Shown piece after piece: positions 22,301 to 32,160 of a DNA stretch of 64,000 nucleotides. The position numbers and the translations under genes were made by a program. The first letter of the stretch is position 1; the number at the start of each line of letters is the position of its first letter. The notes beneath the pieces are model-generated. The model was not told where the DNA came from. It did no database searches and saw only the letters and a program-made list of their open reading frames with translations. Source of the stretch: Perilla frutescens (lineage: Eukaryota; Streptophyta; Magnoliopsida; Lamiales; Lamiaceae); NCBI GenBank assembly GCA_026008535.1, contig BRKX01000006.1:31112664-31176663 (forward strand). The letters are read 5' to 3'.

Positions 22301-25300
22301 TCCTCCTTCGTCCGGGAGTACACTAGTATGTCATCGAAAAAAACCAAGACAAACTTCCGCAACACCGGTCGAAATATCTCATTCATAACACTTTGGAATG
22401 TAGCGGGTGCATTAGTGAGGCCAAAAGGCATCACCAAAAATTCATAGTGCCCCGAGTGGGTTCGAAAAGCTGTCTTGCAAATATCTGACTCGGCAACTCG
22501 AATCTGATGGTAGCCCGCTCGCAAATCTATCTTGGTGAACCATTGCGCCCCAAGCAACTCATCCAACAACTCCTGAATAACTGGAATCGGATACTTGTCA
22601 GGCACTGTGGCCTTGTTCAACTCACGATAATCGACACAAAATCGCCAGCTACCATCCTTTTTGCGAATCAAAAGTACCGGGCTAGAATACGGACTAAAAC
22701 TCGGGCGGATCAGACCGGCTGCAAGCATCTCCGCTACAAGTCTCTCCATCTCATCTTTCTGCATATGGTTGTAACGGTAGGGGCGAACACAGATCGAATC
22801 GTGGCCTGCGAATAAAGGAATTCGATGATCAGCATCTCGTGGTGGCGGCAGCCCAACGTTGGTGATAAATAGATCAGCATATTCTTCTAACAGAGCTGCA
22901 ATAGTCGGGTCCTCCCCGTCTGTGGCCCGTCCCAATTCTGACAACACCAATTGATCGCCCGACCAAAGCAACCAACTTCCATCCACCTCTGTGATTGTCT
23001 CTAAGCACGCCATGGAAAGTTTCTTACGCGTTAGTGAAGGATCCCCGAGTAGGCGGATTTTCTGGGAATTAATCACGAACTCCATAGACATGTGTAACCA
23101 ATTTGCAGTCACATTACCCAACTCAGACAACCAATTCACACCCAAAATTATATCCACTCCACCCAAGGGAAATACATAACAATCGACGGCAAAACTATGA
23201 GACTGTAAATAAAGTGGAACACCGCGGCAGAGACCCTGAGCTCGCACCTGTTCGCCATTCCCCAAAGTTACCGCAAAGCGCTGCGATGTGTCAATGTCGA
23301 GTTGTAGCCGTTGCGCTACTCGAGCTGATATAAAGCAGTGGCTGGCCCCACTGTCAATCATGGTTAGCAGCTTGTAATCCGCGATCCGCCCGATCAATTT
23401 CATAGTTCTCGGGCCATCGAACCCGTGGGAAGAGAGTGGGGATAAACGCAAGAACTGCAGCGCCGTCTCCTCTACCACCGTCGGCGTCACCCCCTCCTCA
23501 ACCGAGTCCATAGAGTCGGCAACCCCATCGTCCTCGTCGGCATCACCACCTATCATGATAGTAAGCATCCCTTTCGGACATTCGTGTAGTGGTCCATAAG
23601 GTAGGCTGCAACGGTAACACTTGCCTGTGCGACGATGCTCACGTACCTCTGCCGGCGATAAATACCGAACTTGTCTCGCTTTCTGAACTGCTGTTTGGTT
23701 GTTTGGGGCTGAAGCACCTGAATTAGGCGGCGGGAGCGCGAGGGGGCTACGCGTTGAGGTCTGAGATGGTGTCCAACCAACACTACTTCCTCGACCATGT
23801 GCAGGAGCGCCACCAGGAAAAGGTCGGGCCTGCCCCCGGCGTTCGAAAATAAGTTCTCGTTCAATATTTCTGGCCCAACGAATAGCAGCCAAAACATCGG
23901 GAATTAAATCCTCCCGCATACGAACTCGTACTTCTGGGCGAAGACCAGCAAGAAACTGACCCAAATAGTGATCCTCGTCCAAATTGGGAACCTGAGCAGC
24001 CCGAGAAATATACTGGCTAATGTAATCCTCAACCGTGCCCTCCTGTCGAGTTGAACTCCAAGCCTCAAAATGATTGGCGGATTTGTTATCCCCAAAACGC
24101 AGTAACAACTCCCGTGTAAACTGAGTCCAAGTCAACAACGGCATGCGACGCAACATCCACTGTAACCAATACAACGCGTCACCTGTCATGACAATTAATG
24201 CTTGTTCCACTCGCTGAGCCACAGGTGTTTGATACACCATAAAAAATTGATCAGCCCGTGCAATCCAAGCACGGGGGTCCTGACCATCGAAAGAGGGTAA
24301 CTCCAGGCGGCCAGTTGTCGCAACAACAGTCGTCTCTCCCCCTGTCGGCAACGGACCGATGGGGACATCGGCCACAGGCAGGGCCCCGGTCACAGGGCCT
24401 GTGTTCACACCGGCGTTGGGTAGGGCGGGCACCCGATCACCGACAGCCTCCGGTGTGCGCTGGGGTAGGGCCTCCTGCAGCGCAGCCAACATGCGCTCCA
24501 TCATCCGCTCGAAACCGGTGTTCATATCCGCCTTAACCTCAGCACGCAACGCCTCCATATCCTTCTCTAACTTTTCCATCGCCGCTCCTCTCGTAAGCAT
24601 GGAACGGTGGCAGGTCGGACCAATTGTTAGAGAACGATAGAACGTAGCAGAAAACTCAATAATCCAAAGACAAACGAATAGGAATCTCCAAAGAAGAACC
24701 CTAAACCAAACAGACAAATCGTGCCTGTTCCAGCGATACTAATCAAAGCATAATGAAATAACTAAAGTTCAAACCCTAAATACTACTCAATCTCGCGGGC
24801 CTAAGTTGACCCGGTTCATTGAAACAAAATAACCCAACAAAACCCTAATAAATAAAACAGCAACTTTATTAGTGAAATAACACTTTTAACTATCAGCAAC
24901 TTTAGGCCTCCGCCTATAAACCAATAAATCACGTCTATCACAAGAGAAGTTGGTATTTCATCATTCATTTGGCCATGGAGTTAATAAGTGTCAGGTGTCT
25001 GAGTAGTATTTGTTTCTGACTTGGAGTTTTGGTTTGTTTACTCATGAAAATGGACAAACCTTGTAGGAATGATGGTATAAGGATGCTAACTAATATACTC
25101 TTAAAGATCAAGCAACAAATGTACGTATCTACTTTTATGGAAACTGCTTGCTCCACCTTCATTCTGAACGATCTTTAGTTGTTTAATGGAAATATGCATA
25201 GTGAAAAAAGAAGCATGTTGCTTGTTAGAGTGTTGACAGCTTTTTAATTGTTGAAATTGCACAAGCATCATGCTGAAAAAATTCAGTGCATTTGTAACCT

Positions 25301-27529
25301 AATATTTAGTTAATTGTGCACACCTTTTGTAAAGTTATCCTGATTGAGGTGGGATATGTGTCAGATCTTTTCCATCCTGTATTAAAATTTTATGCATATG
25401 TTACTGATTGTTTATTCAAGTGTATTCTCTTTTATTGTCCTATGCTTATAACATTCGCAGAATTATTACTGCATAAATGTTTGTTCTTCTCTTTTAAAAA
25501 TGGTGTTTTAATTTCTAATTTGGAACTATCCCCGAATGAACTGCCAGGTGTATGGAGGATTTGGTGAGCACCACACGTTATGTTTCATGGTCACTTCACA
25601 ATAAGGTAGGTAGATTTGTAGTTTTGGTAAATGTTGTTTTTTTACTATACTTTTACTTTTGTTTGCATGACTATTGAGCATTTTCTGGAGTCGCAGTTCC
25701 TATTAGTTTATGCAACACAAATGTCTATTACTAATAGCGTAAAACCATTGTATTTTTGAATGGCCAGGGCTTGAATTGCTACTTCTTTTTATATATATAT
25801 ATATAGCTACACTTCATTTCTGAGTTCTGACATTTTGGGACACTAGATACAGTGAGGATCTTGTGCAATACATTCTACTAATTGATTTTTAGTTTTCTTT
25901 TCATTAGTCATGGTGGTGGAGTGGGTCAGCTTGCCTGCTCTTCCCACTTTAACGCTCTTAAAAAATAAAGAGCTTTTGATGCAAGCAGCTTCATCGAATC
26001 ATTCTGGGCATATGATTATAATAGTTAATGTTGTTTTCTCTCCTTTCTTTTCTTTTCTTTTCTTTTCTTTTCTCTGACCAGAATTTCAACATCGCAGAAT
26101 AGGGCTGGATTGCGACAGTTCTTGGATTCATTTGGTGGGTCAGAACAGTCTAATGTTGGTGTTAATTCTTCTAGTGTTTCTATTGAGTTATCGTCTGGAT
26201 TTGTAAGCAATGATAGAGAAGAGGTCAAGTCCAAAGGAGATGTGAAACTCAATAATTTAGCTTCTGGAAATGATTTAACAGCTAGTGCTCCAACTACAGA
26301 GACAAGGCTAGCGGACCTTTTAGATAGTACGCTGTGGAACAGAAGGCTTGCCCCTTCATCTGAAAGGATCGTTTATGCTTTGGTTCAGCAAATATTTCAT
26401 GGAATCCGAGAATATTTCCTGGCGTCTACTGAGCTTAAGGTTTGTACTTTGTATATATGCTTCCTAATACATTTGCTGCTGGTTATTTGGTGATGTTAAG
26501 AAAACAGGTCTTATAAAATTTGCATACACATTTTTTTAGACAACCATCACTGACATTTTTATAAGTTAAGATTTTATCCCTGCAGAGCAGATGATCAATT
26601 GATCATCAGTTACTGTTATGATATCCCACATCGATTCCACATGAAAGCTTAGAAGGGCACATAAGTGGGGTTCAGCCCTTTACCTTTGACCACGGTTTTG
26701 GGTTAAGTTAGGGTTCTCTAGCTTATATGCCTAATAATTTGGTCTGACGGATTTGGACGGGCTGCGGAAAGCGGCTATTAGGATGTGAGCCCAGCGGGTT
26801 GCCACCCAGATGTGGGCCCAATCCGGATTGACACCCGGCATATGCCGTTCGGGAATGTCCAGTTTGAAAGGGGGGATGGATTGTTACGATATCTCACATT
26901 GCTTCCGTATGAAAGTGTGGAAGGGCATATAAGTAAGGGTCGTCAATCATTTACCTTTGACCATGGTTTTGGGTTAAGTTAAGGCTCCCTAGCTTATATG
27001 CATAACAATTCTGACGTGGGATATCGTAACCGTTGCCTTGACTTGAACGTATAGAACCCCAGTCTCCATAGAACAAACTTTACCCTATCCCACCTCGTCA
27101 AAAATTCTTACACGGCAGGTTATCATTGGGGCATGGCAGTTTCAGTGAAAAGTGACAAGTCGTCCATATGCCTGACTTGTTTTCCTTTTCCATGGCTTCT
27201 TTCCTTGCAGTTCAATTGTTTTCTCCTTATGCCTGTTGTTGACAAGTTGCCTGCACTTCTCCGGGCAGATCTAGATTCTGCATTTGAAGATGTAGATAAT
27301 GTCTTTGATATCAGTAACATGCGGCATTCTCTAGGACAGCGAAGGCGAGAAACGGAAATTGAGCTGAAACGGGTATATAGTTGTCATTGCTTCTCTTGGT
27401 TTAAATATTTAGTTACTCTTTGTTATCCCATTAAAAAGTGGCCTCTTTATGCAGATACAAAGGCTTAAAGAGAAATTCAGAGAAATTCATGAACAGCTTA
27501 GTTCAAGTGTAGCCATATTGAGGGCATAG
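9365..27529 (+). CDS. ARC5: ARC5/DRP5B, dynamin-related GTPase of chloroplast division (17 exons)
   Basis: DRP5B assembles on the cytosolic face of the chloroplast division site and constricts the outer envelope; it also acts in peroxisome division. Exons read from GT-AG signals with unbroken frame: 9365-9703, 10038-10202, 10276-10398, 10883-11104, 13745-13878, 13975-14067, 14324-14387, 15203-15251, 15506-15588, 17390-17547, 17656-17716, 19113-19175, 19309-19409, 25548-25605, 26098-26439, 27211-27372, 27455-27529. The 2,292-nt CDS encodes 763 residues, close to the Arabidopsis length. Visible GTPase motifs: G1 GHQTDGKS at 47-54, a GTKTRRP switch-I Thr near 72-74, G3 DTPG at 151-154, G4 TKLD at 222-225. 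Middle, PH-like and C-terminal GED-type regions follow by homology. The start ATG precedes the conserved LYEAYNELHGLAQE block. All splice sites are canonical and there is no internal stop, so it is probably functional despite eight sizeable insertions in its introns. Confidence 0.95.
11341..12105. mobile_element. hAT-like MITE in ARC5 intron 4 (TAGGGGTG termini)
   Basis: 765 bp starting TAGGGGTGAACA and ending GCACACCCCTA. The 8-bp flanks TGCGCACA (11333-11340) and GTCGCACA (12106-12113) match at six positions, fitting an old hAT target duplication. Short inverted motifs (GGTCGGT, ACCGA) recur near both ends. No transposase frame is seen. Confidence 0.75.
12157..12698. mobile_element. hAT-like MITE in ARC5 intron 4, second copy
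   Basis: 542 bp, beginning TAGGGGTGAGTATTC and ending GCTCACCCCTA. The 8-bp flanks ACTTTAAT (12149-12156) and ACCTTACT (12699-12706) agree at six of eight positions. The termini match those of the elements at 11341 and 16079, but the interior is different. Non-coding. Confidence 0.7.
12714..13115 (+). mobile_element. TRIM element in ARC5 intron 4, with target duplication
   Basis: A 402-bp element bounded by two direct repeats of 119 bp (12714-12832) and 113 bp (13003-13115), each starting TGTTA and ending GCCTAACA as LTRs do. Flanks are TATTT at 12709-12713 and TATTT at 13116-13120, a perfect 5-bp target duplication. The ~170-bp interior has no coding capacity and ends in a purine-rich stretch before the second repeat, as a polypurine tract would. 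The size and layout are those of a terminal-repeat retrotransposon in miniature. Confidence 0.85.
16079..16885. mobile_element. hAT-like MITE in ARC5 intron 9, perfect 8-bp target duplication
   Basis: 807 bp from TAGGGGTGAGCAGG to GAATGCTCACCCCTA. The flanks GTTGCCTC (16071-16078) and GTTGCCTC (16886-16893) are identical, the 8-bp duplication of hAT transposons. CGGTCGGT-type repeats lie near both ends. A (CT)n tract at about 16350-16440 inside creates spurious open frames. No transposase is encoded. Confidence 0.85.
18104..19045 (-). mobile_element. 5'-truncated, internally deleted LINE in ARC5 intron 11
   Basis: On the minus strand, 19021 to 18836 encodes a non-LTR reverse transcriptase start (SPTEEEAKRDVF, then GPKGFPLAFYQECRDIIK). 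After a deletion of the RT core, 18700 to 18450 encodes a decayed zf-RVT-like tail around FFKDIWKASGPRKVQVF. A T run at 18105-18116 on the plus strand is the poly(A) tail. Stops and frameshifts are frequent. The right boundary is approximate and no target duplication was identified. Exon 12 of ARC5 starts only ~70 bp away. Confidence 0.7.
19762..20077 (-). repeat. 3' LTR of the chromovirus
   Basis: 316 bp, downstream copy in element orientation. The gag-pol stop codon lies about 55 nt inside it (20023), so the last ~18 residues of the polyprotein are LTR-encoded. A purine-rich GGAGAAGG stretch immediately precedes it on the minus strand, as a polypurine tract would. Confidence 0.9.
20023..24600 (-). 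CDS. Chromovirus gag-pol polyprotein
   Basis: The open frame extends back to 24717 inside the 5' LTR (1,564 codons). The methionine at 24600, just after the LTR, is a likelier start (about 1,525 residues). Numbered from the 24717 frame, domains in order are: gag with a coiled N-terminus (~45-290), one CCHC knuckle (~366-380), aspartic protease with DSG near 454-456, reverse transcriptase (~640-830) with FFDD near 793-796, RNase H (~940-1050, first Asp in VECDASG), integrase zinc-binding HHCC (~1147-1185), integrase core with D-D-E (~1206, ~1271, ~1306), a GPF-type module (~1430-1465) and a C-terminal chromodomain (~1488-1540) with an LVKWCGF core. This order defines a chromovirus. All visible catalytic residues are present. 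The linker between integrase core and GPF module is short and lacks the usual GD-x-V-x-LKL block. Confidence 0.93.
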   Translation of the reverse strand: MLTRGAAMEKLEKDMEALRAEVKADMNTGFERMMERMLAALQEALPQRTPEAVGDRVPALPNAGVNTGPVTGALPVADVPIGPLPTGGETTVVATTGRLELPSFDGQDPRAWIARADQFFMVYQTPVAQRVEQALIVMTGDALYWLQWMLRRMPLLTWTQFTRELLLRFGDNKSANHFEAWSSTRQEGTVEDYISQYISRAAQVPNLDEDHYLGQFLAGLRPEVRVRMREDLIPDVLAAIRWARNIERELIFERRGQARPFPGGAPAHGRGSSVGWTPSQTSTRSPLALPPPNSGASAPNNQTAVQKARQVRYLSPAEVREHRRTGKCYRCSLPYGPLHECPKGMLTIMIGGDADEDDGVADSMDSVEEGVTPTVVEETALQFLRLSPLSSHGFDGPRTMKLIGRIADYKLLTMIDSGASHCFISARVAQRLQLDIDTSQRFAVTLGNGEQVRAQGLCRGVPLYLQSHSFAVDCYVFPLGGVDIILGVNWLSELGNVTANWLHMSMEFVINSQKIRLLGDPSLTRKKLSMACLETITEVDGSWLLWSGDQLVLSELGRATDGEDPTIAALLEEYADLFITNVGLPPPRDADHRIPLFAGHDSICVRPYRYNHMQKDEMERLVAEMLAAGLIRPSFSPYSSPVLLIRKKDGSWRFCVDYRELNKATVPDKYPIPVIQELLDELLGAQWFTKIDLRAGYHQIRVAESDICKTAFRTHSGHYEFLVMPFGLTNAPATFQSVMNEIFRPVLRKFVLVFFDDILVYSRTKEEHTAHLRQVFDLLRAHSLVANRKKCVFGQGSIEYLGHEVSAEGVRMAPEKVSAVENWPRPTSIKAIRGFLGLTGYYRRFIKDYGKLAAPLTHLLRKTTSKSWSWPSEAETAFCNLKNALMTAPLLAMPDFTKPFTVECDASGVGLGAVLMQEGRPIAYFSKALADRNLAKSAYEKELMAMVLAIQHWRPYLVGRRFVVRTDQRSLRHLLQQPLTTPAQQNWVGKLLGYDFEIVYKMGALNCGADALSRREEGIDESESSGSLCFALSLPVWTKGSQIQQECRADPTLRHIYSALESGMDPAPAHYSILHEQLFYKGRVVIARKSEWTVKLIKEFHVTPSGGHAGAFRTYKRLSASVYWPGMMRQVIEYVAACGVCQRNKYEARAPAGLLQPLPLPDRVWEDISLDFISGLPRSDSMDCILVVVDRFSKYSHFIGVKHPFTARTIAQVFVQEIVRLHGIPRSIVSDRDPIFLSLFWKELFKLAGTTLKMSSAYHPETDGQTEVLNRCLETYLRCFTSDRPKGWSKWLPWAEFCYNSGFQSSAGGTPFEAVYGRPPPAIRQFLEGEVRVQAVAEELRDRDEILRHLRFHLEKAQHRMVVEANKHRRHFRQRTLFKHSNMKLAPRFFGPFEIEARVGAVAYRLKLPETSRIHPVFHVSLLKRVVGDQEAVGKLPKELNSEASLIMPEVVLQGRSVSRDGGEVEQLLVKWCGFGKEDASWVDVEVFKKQFPDFSLVDKAVPTEKAIDRRDLLVYRRRPKVADS
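24625..24940 (-). repeat. 5' LTR of the chromovirus
   Basis: 316 bp and almost identical to the 3' copy. The sequence following it on the minus strand begins ATTGGTCCGACCTGCC. It contains TGG at the expected place but does not match the tRNA-Met primer-binding site seen in the left element, so the primer is uncertain. Confidence 0.9.
26614..27007 (+). mobile_element. Second TRIM element, in ARC5 intron 15
   Basis: Two direct repeats (26614-26736 and 26882-27007), each starting TGTTA, flank a ~145-bp non-coding core that ends in a purine tract at 26867-26880. Both repeats and core resemble the TRIM at 12714-13115 (shared motifs GGAAGGGCA, TTTGACCA, GGTTTTGGG). Its flanks GTTAC and ATTCT do not match, and its first repeat ends CTAATA rather than CTAACA, so it is the older copy. 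Confidence 0.7.
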
Positions 27530-30291
27530 TGATTAGTTACACCTTTGAGCTGTCGTTCTTCCTTTCCTTTGAAAGTCATTTAGTTAACAGTTGTGCACTC
27601 ATGAGAGTGATTTCTATTGGGCTGTGTTTATTAAGCTGTTACAAAAACTGATAAATTAAGTATAGTCGTTGCTCATGCTTTGTGGTATCAGGGCAGAGAA
27701 CTAATCCTTGTGGCTTGTGCTTGCTGAACTTCCGAATCGTGTGACCTGAACTATTGTTTTCACTTTATTTGTTCAATGTCCCTCGCTTTTAGTTTTAAAG
27801 TTTTCTAGCCCTGCGCCCATTCTAGAATCACGAGTACACACGCACTTTCTATGGAAATGCAAGTCATTCTCAAACTCGTTTCCTGTTGATTTGCTGTTCT
27901 TGTTCCTCTATGAGAATTTATGAGATCAAATATTAGTAATGTTGTACATATTTCATTGTCATCAAGAAATACTTCTGATAATGTTTCTGCGTTCTCTATC
28001 TTTCATTCTTGAAGCTTATACCATCTGAGTAGTCACTTTCATTATGGAAGCTAATACAATTAGAGGTTTTCACTACAACTTTGAATCCTAAATGAATTGG
28101 TTGTTCACTTGTTTTTTTGGTCCTAGTCTTGAGTGCTACTTACTGCACATTACCAAGTGACCTGTCACCTGTGCAAAACACCATATTGACTGCAAGATAA
28201 GTTTCCAGAGAAGCACTATCCGACCATCTCCATGAGACCGAATGCTTGGCTGCATTCCAAGAGGTACAGAAGAAAGGCATGAGATAATGGAGGTGTCTGA
28301 ATAGCTCTGTGAAAATACGAAAATGAAGGCGAGAGGTAAGTCAAAAGTTGAATTCTCTTTGTCGAGCTTGTTTCAAGTGATTAGATTTGTGGAGGGTTTT
28401 TCTAGCTTTAGATACCAACCCGGGTTTGTTGAAAGGTTTAGTTGAGTACTTTACTCTGTATGCAGTTGTGTTGTAGATTGTTGATACGTATTATAAGTAA
28501 ATCATTTAACAATGTATTTGCGTTTGTGCTATAATATACAAAATCAGAAACATGAAGCATAATTTACATGAGTGAAGCCAAATTTGTGTAAAATACACTT
28601 GTCAAATCTGTCCCCTTGGTTTTAGGTTGCTTTATTATTGGCCTATTCTTTGATGTACCATGCAAAGCATGTTTCTGTAACTCCCCATCACTTAGACATT
28701 CAAACAAACCCTCTGTCGTCTTGATGTCTTTTCACTAAATATTTTAGTTTTTGGTTGATCCTTTTTGCAGTCATTCTCTTATGATGGATTCGATTATACC
28801 AACTCGAATTTGAACCACGCCTGAAACAAAAATAACCATGTTCTTTTATGATTTCATATCTTTCATTATGCCCCCTCAAGAACTTCAATGCTTCCTTCCC
28901 GTTGTTCCCGTTGTTATAAACAATGTACTCTAGGGGATTTCTCTTTTACTTGAAGAACAATTCATTACTCCTTTGAAAATACTACTTGAGAAGCTTACAC
29001 ATAGGATCCCTCTTGTGACGTTTATTTCTTTACGAACTCTTTGATGAGCTGAATTCTAAGACTCCTTCACAACCAAGTAAACTGAACATGCTAAGTACTT
29101 TCCACTTATGATTTCTCCCTAAACCATGTTACATGAATAAAAGTTTACGAACTTTTTGATGAACTGAATTCTGAGACCCTTTCGCAACCAAGTAAAACGA
29201 ACATGCTAAGTACTTTCCACTTATGATTTCTCCCTAAACCAGAATGAGAATTTCGTTTCTCTCAAATGTTTATCTCATGAAAAATACAAGCTGAACTAAA
29301 AGTAGAACAACTCACATATGATGAAAAAAATCACAAAATCTCAATCCTATTGCCAGGATGAAAGAACTTACAAAAACAATATGAGAGTGATTAAACAACA
29401 TCAGCTCCACCGTGTAAATAACAAGTGGTCTTCATATGTAGATTTCGAATAAAAGAGATATTGATCTTAGCCTACGAGAAAGTCAAATTAGGCTATACGA
29501 TTGTTTCCTTCAGCATAGGTTTTCCTTGTGTGAGAGTATCACGAATCAACTCAATTTGTACTTGCTTAGGGCTCCCTGCATTTGGCAATGCTTTTTCACG
29601 CAAGGTAACTTGTTCTTATTTTGCACATTGAGATAAACACACCAATTTCTCGGACATCTCTGCAAACATTTTGTTGAACATAAATCATCAATCTCCAAAA
29701 CACAAAACGTACATGTGCTCATGGCATTAACACACCATCAAATCATACCTTTGCTATATACTTACGTTATTTTTCTTTTTTCTTTTTTGAATAGTAAACC
29801 CTATACAAATTGACAAGGAACAGTTGGATCAAATCTTTCCAAGAAAACGGATAATAAATTAGGAGCACTTCAAAATTCAGACTTCAACCTCGTCTTTTAT
29901 TTATTCCTTATGTTATGACTTTCATAGATATGCTCATAAAGTAAATGACCTTATTTTTTGGGATGTAGATCTTTATATGTATACTCTCCTATGTGGAAAG
30001 CGAAGAAAATTGACCATAGAGAAATGAGAAGAGTACATGCAACCTAGTTTTCAAATTGTCTTTGTATACATTAACCAATTTTTATGATATGTAGAGAATA
30101 ACATCATTTGCAGTCACTTTGTGCATTTATTTATTGTTATATAACTACATGGTCCGTATAACCAACAAATATATTTCAAACCATCTATAAAAGGAGAGTC
30201 ACACCATCATTCAAGTGTGAGAGTTTTGAGAGAAAAGGATTGTCATTTCACACATTTTTGACGAAGGGTTAGGATAGATGGACATAAATTG
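27530..30291. other. ARC5 3' UTR and gene-poor spacer
   Basis: The first few hundred bases after the ARC5 stop are presumably 3' UTR, though I could not place the poly(A) site. Farther on, no conserved frame is seen. A tandem duplication lies at 29029-29241. A minus-strand stretch near 29600-29490 reads as an open segment with LPNAGSPKQVQIELIRDTL that I do not recognise. Confidence 0.4.
29029..29241. repeat. Two-copy direct repeat, ~98 bp each
   Basis: 29029-29126 and 29144-29241 are near-identical (both begin TTTACGAACT and end CTCCCTAAACCA), with a period of 115 bp. Function unknown. Confidence 0.85.
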
Positions 30292-30902
30292 TGATGTGAG
30301 AAGTTACTAGATACGAATCTCGGTCCTTGTGGACAAAAACGCGTACCTTAAAGCAAATACTCGATTGGCAAGGTCACCCTGGATCTTTCTATGATCGAGA
30401 ACGATTCCCTTGATTTCAGATGTAAAGTTGCCAAAGTAAAAATCTTCAAACTTTGGAAAATAAAGAACACAAATTTTGTGTTGTGAGACAAAGTGATATT
30501 ATTAATCAATATTCAAACTCAGTCTACTTTAACAATGAAATGGAGCATGTATTTATTGACATAGAATTTGATCAGCTAGACATGTTCGAATCGAATTAGG
30601 ATTTCTAATGTAAGTAGGATTCTAATAATTTAAACTTGTCTAAAACATTAATTAAATACAAAAAATAAGATAAAGAAAATCTAAACTAGATAAGATAAAT
30701 TCGAACTCCATCAGTGATAAGTTCGAACTCTTCTAGAACCATGCCACACGACTCTTCACCTTGCAATTGTGATCAAGTTAACCAATTTGACTTGGTTAAG
30801 CTCGATTCCATCTTTGACCTTCTTCCGGACATAGCACTAGAAATAGTCTTGCAATTGATTGGCTCGTAATCTCGTTGTTAGTGCCATACGTGACACCAAT
30901 CA
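30292..30902 (-). repeat. Diverged LTR of the left-element family
   Basis: On the minus strand it runs from TGATTGG (30902) to TCTCACATCA (30292). Its first part encodes a decayed tail with LTTRLRANQLQDYF, an internal stop and RKKVKDG, matching the tail in the LTR at 2637-3687. An AATAAGATAA/AACTAGATAAG block at 30660-30700 matches 3235-3275. It is shorter (611 bp) and no target duplication was found. Confidence 0.5.
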
Positions 30903-30949
30903 TAGAAGTTTGGTTAAGTAGTGTCACTGCACTATGGTTGTTTATCAAG

Positions 30950-32160
30950 AGCTCTACATTGCTCTTGTTACATGTGATTGATTGTCATTCATTTTTATGA
31001 CAGTTGATAATCCTTTCAGTATTTGGTTTTTCCAAGTACATTACAACTGTTCTGGACAACGTTCATAACAATGTACATGAACGTGATTTGAATTTTCTAA
31101 AGATAGCTCAAAGCAAGGAGTTTGGATTGAGCTGAGAAGAAGACTGGTGTGCATTATGCCATAACGGAGATTGTTCAACATGTTGAGTACTTACTGCAAG
31201 CTAGCTTAAGTGATAGTTTGAAGTCAACCTGTGAACATACAAAGATTCTGATGTGCTACCTGATGTGAAGATTCAAGATTAACAATATACATTGCAAAGT
31301 ACATGAATGTCTGCAATGAAAAGAAGACTCAAAGATAAACAATGTTCATTGTAACGTTCATGAACATTTATATGAACATTCCTTGTCCAGATTATTATTC
31401 CAAGATCTATGAAGGAAGCTATTCGAGGTCTACAACTAAGGAAAGATTCAGAGATATATCTAGAAGTTTCCATGTTCAAGCTGAAGAGATCGTGATTGAA
31501 GTCAAAGACAGATTTCTAAAGATAGAAGAAATCCTAACATGGATCAACCTTGGACTCGATCCCAAACAATGAAAGTTTCCTTGTTAGTTTCAGAGTCAAA
31601 TTAGGACATCTGTTCCCGTGTTTAGGCTATCATTGTTCATCAATAAATAGCCGGGATACAGACTTGTTAGGAGGATAGACACACATCGAACATAAGCACT
31701 ACACAACAATAGTTTCAAGAGCTCTAACTGTTTTGAGCCACTTTGTTACGGGTGTGATGTAGACTAGAGATCAGTGTTCTAGTCAGTATTGAAACACACT
31801 TGTTCATACACTGTCAAAAGAAGTCTCGAGAGAGATTTTCTGTGGGAACTAGATAGGATAGACATCTAGGTTGTGAGGGGATCTCACGATTCAATTTGGT
31901 GAAAGAGAATGTACAGGTAGAATAGGTTTCGAGTGATGGGAGGTCAGCATCGTGTAAAATTCTAAGTAAATGTGACACCGGAGTAGTGAATTATTTCCCA
32001 CGAACTTAACAAATTCCCTTGACGTAGATTAGTTGATTGAATAGGGTTACCAAATCTCTGCGTGATTTACTTTCTGCATACAACTTAAACGTTCACAATA
32101 ACGTTCTAGAAGTTTATTGTGAACATTTAAACATTCATATTTTTCTGTGAACGTTGTGCA
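30950..32160 (+). repeat. Possible solo LTR of a SIRE/Maximus-type copia element
   Basis: Non-coding and rich in GAACGTTCA/ATGTTCATG-type palindromic motifs (31070, 31340-31380, 32085-32155). The passage from about 31640 to 32080 looks like an LTR promoter-leader (AATAAATAGC near 31640, then a long leader ending GCGTGATTTACTTTCTGC). The resemblance to SIRE-type LTRs is from memory and the boundaries are approximate. Confidence 0.35.

Larger units (their letters stand above)
19762..24940 (-). mobile_element. Intact Ty3/gypsy chromovirus in ARC5 intron 13, antisense
   Basis: A 5,179-bp element with two 316-bp LTRs (19762-20077 and 24625-24940), both TGTTAGAG...TCTATCA on the plus strand. It is flanked by CAAGA at 19757-19761 and 24941-24945, a perfect target duplication. 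The LTRs differ at a single base that I could find (C near 19953 versus T near 24816). One uninterrupted gag-pol frame fills the interior. Near-identical LTRs, an exact target duplication and an open frame indicate a very recent insertion. It adds about 5.2 kb to the intron between ARC5 exons 13 and 14 and runs against the gene's direction. Confidence 0.93.

Noticed and set aside
20102..24640. Many plus-strand open frames within the chromovirus
   Set aside because: They are antisense to the intact gag-pol frame and have no domains.
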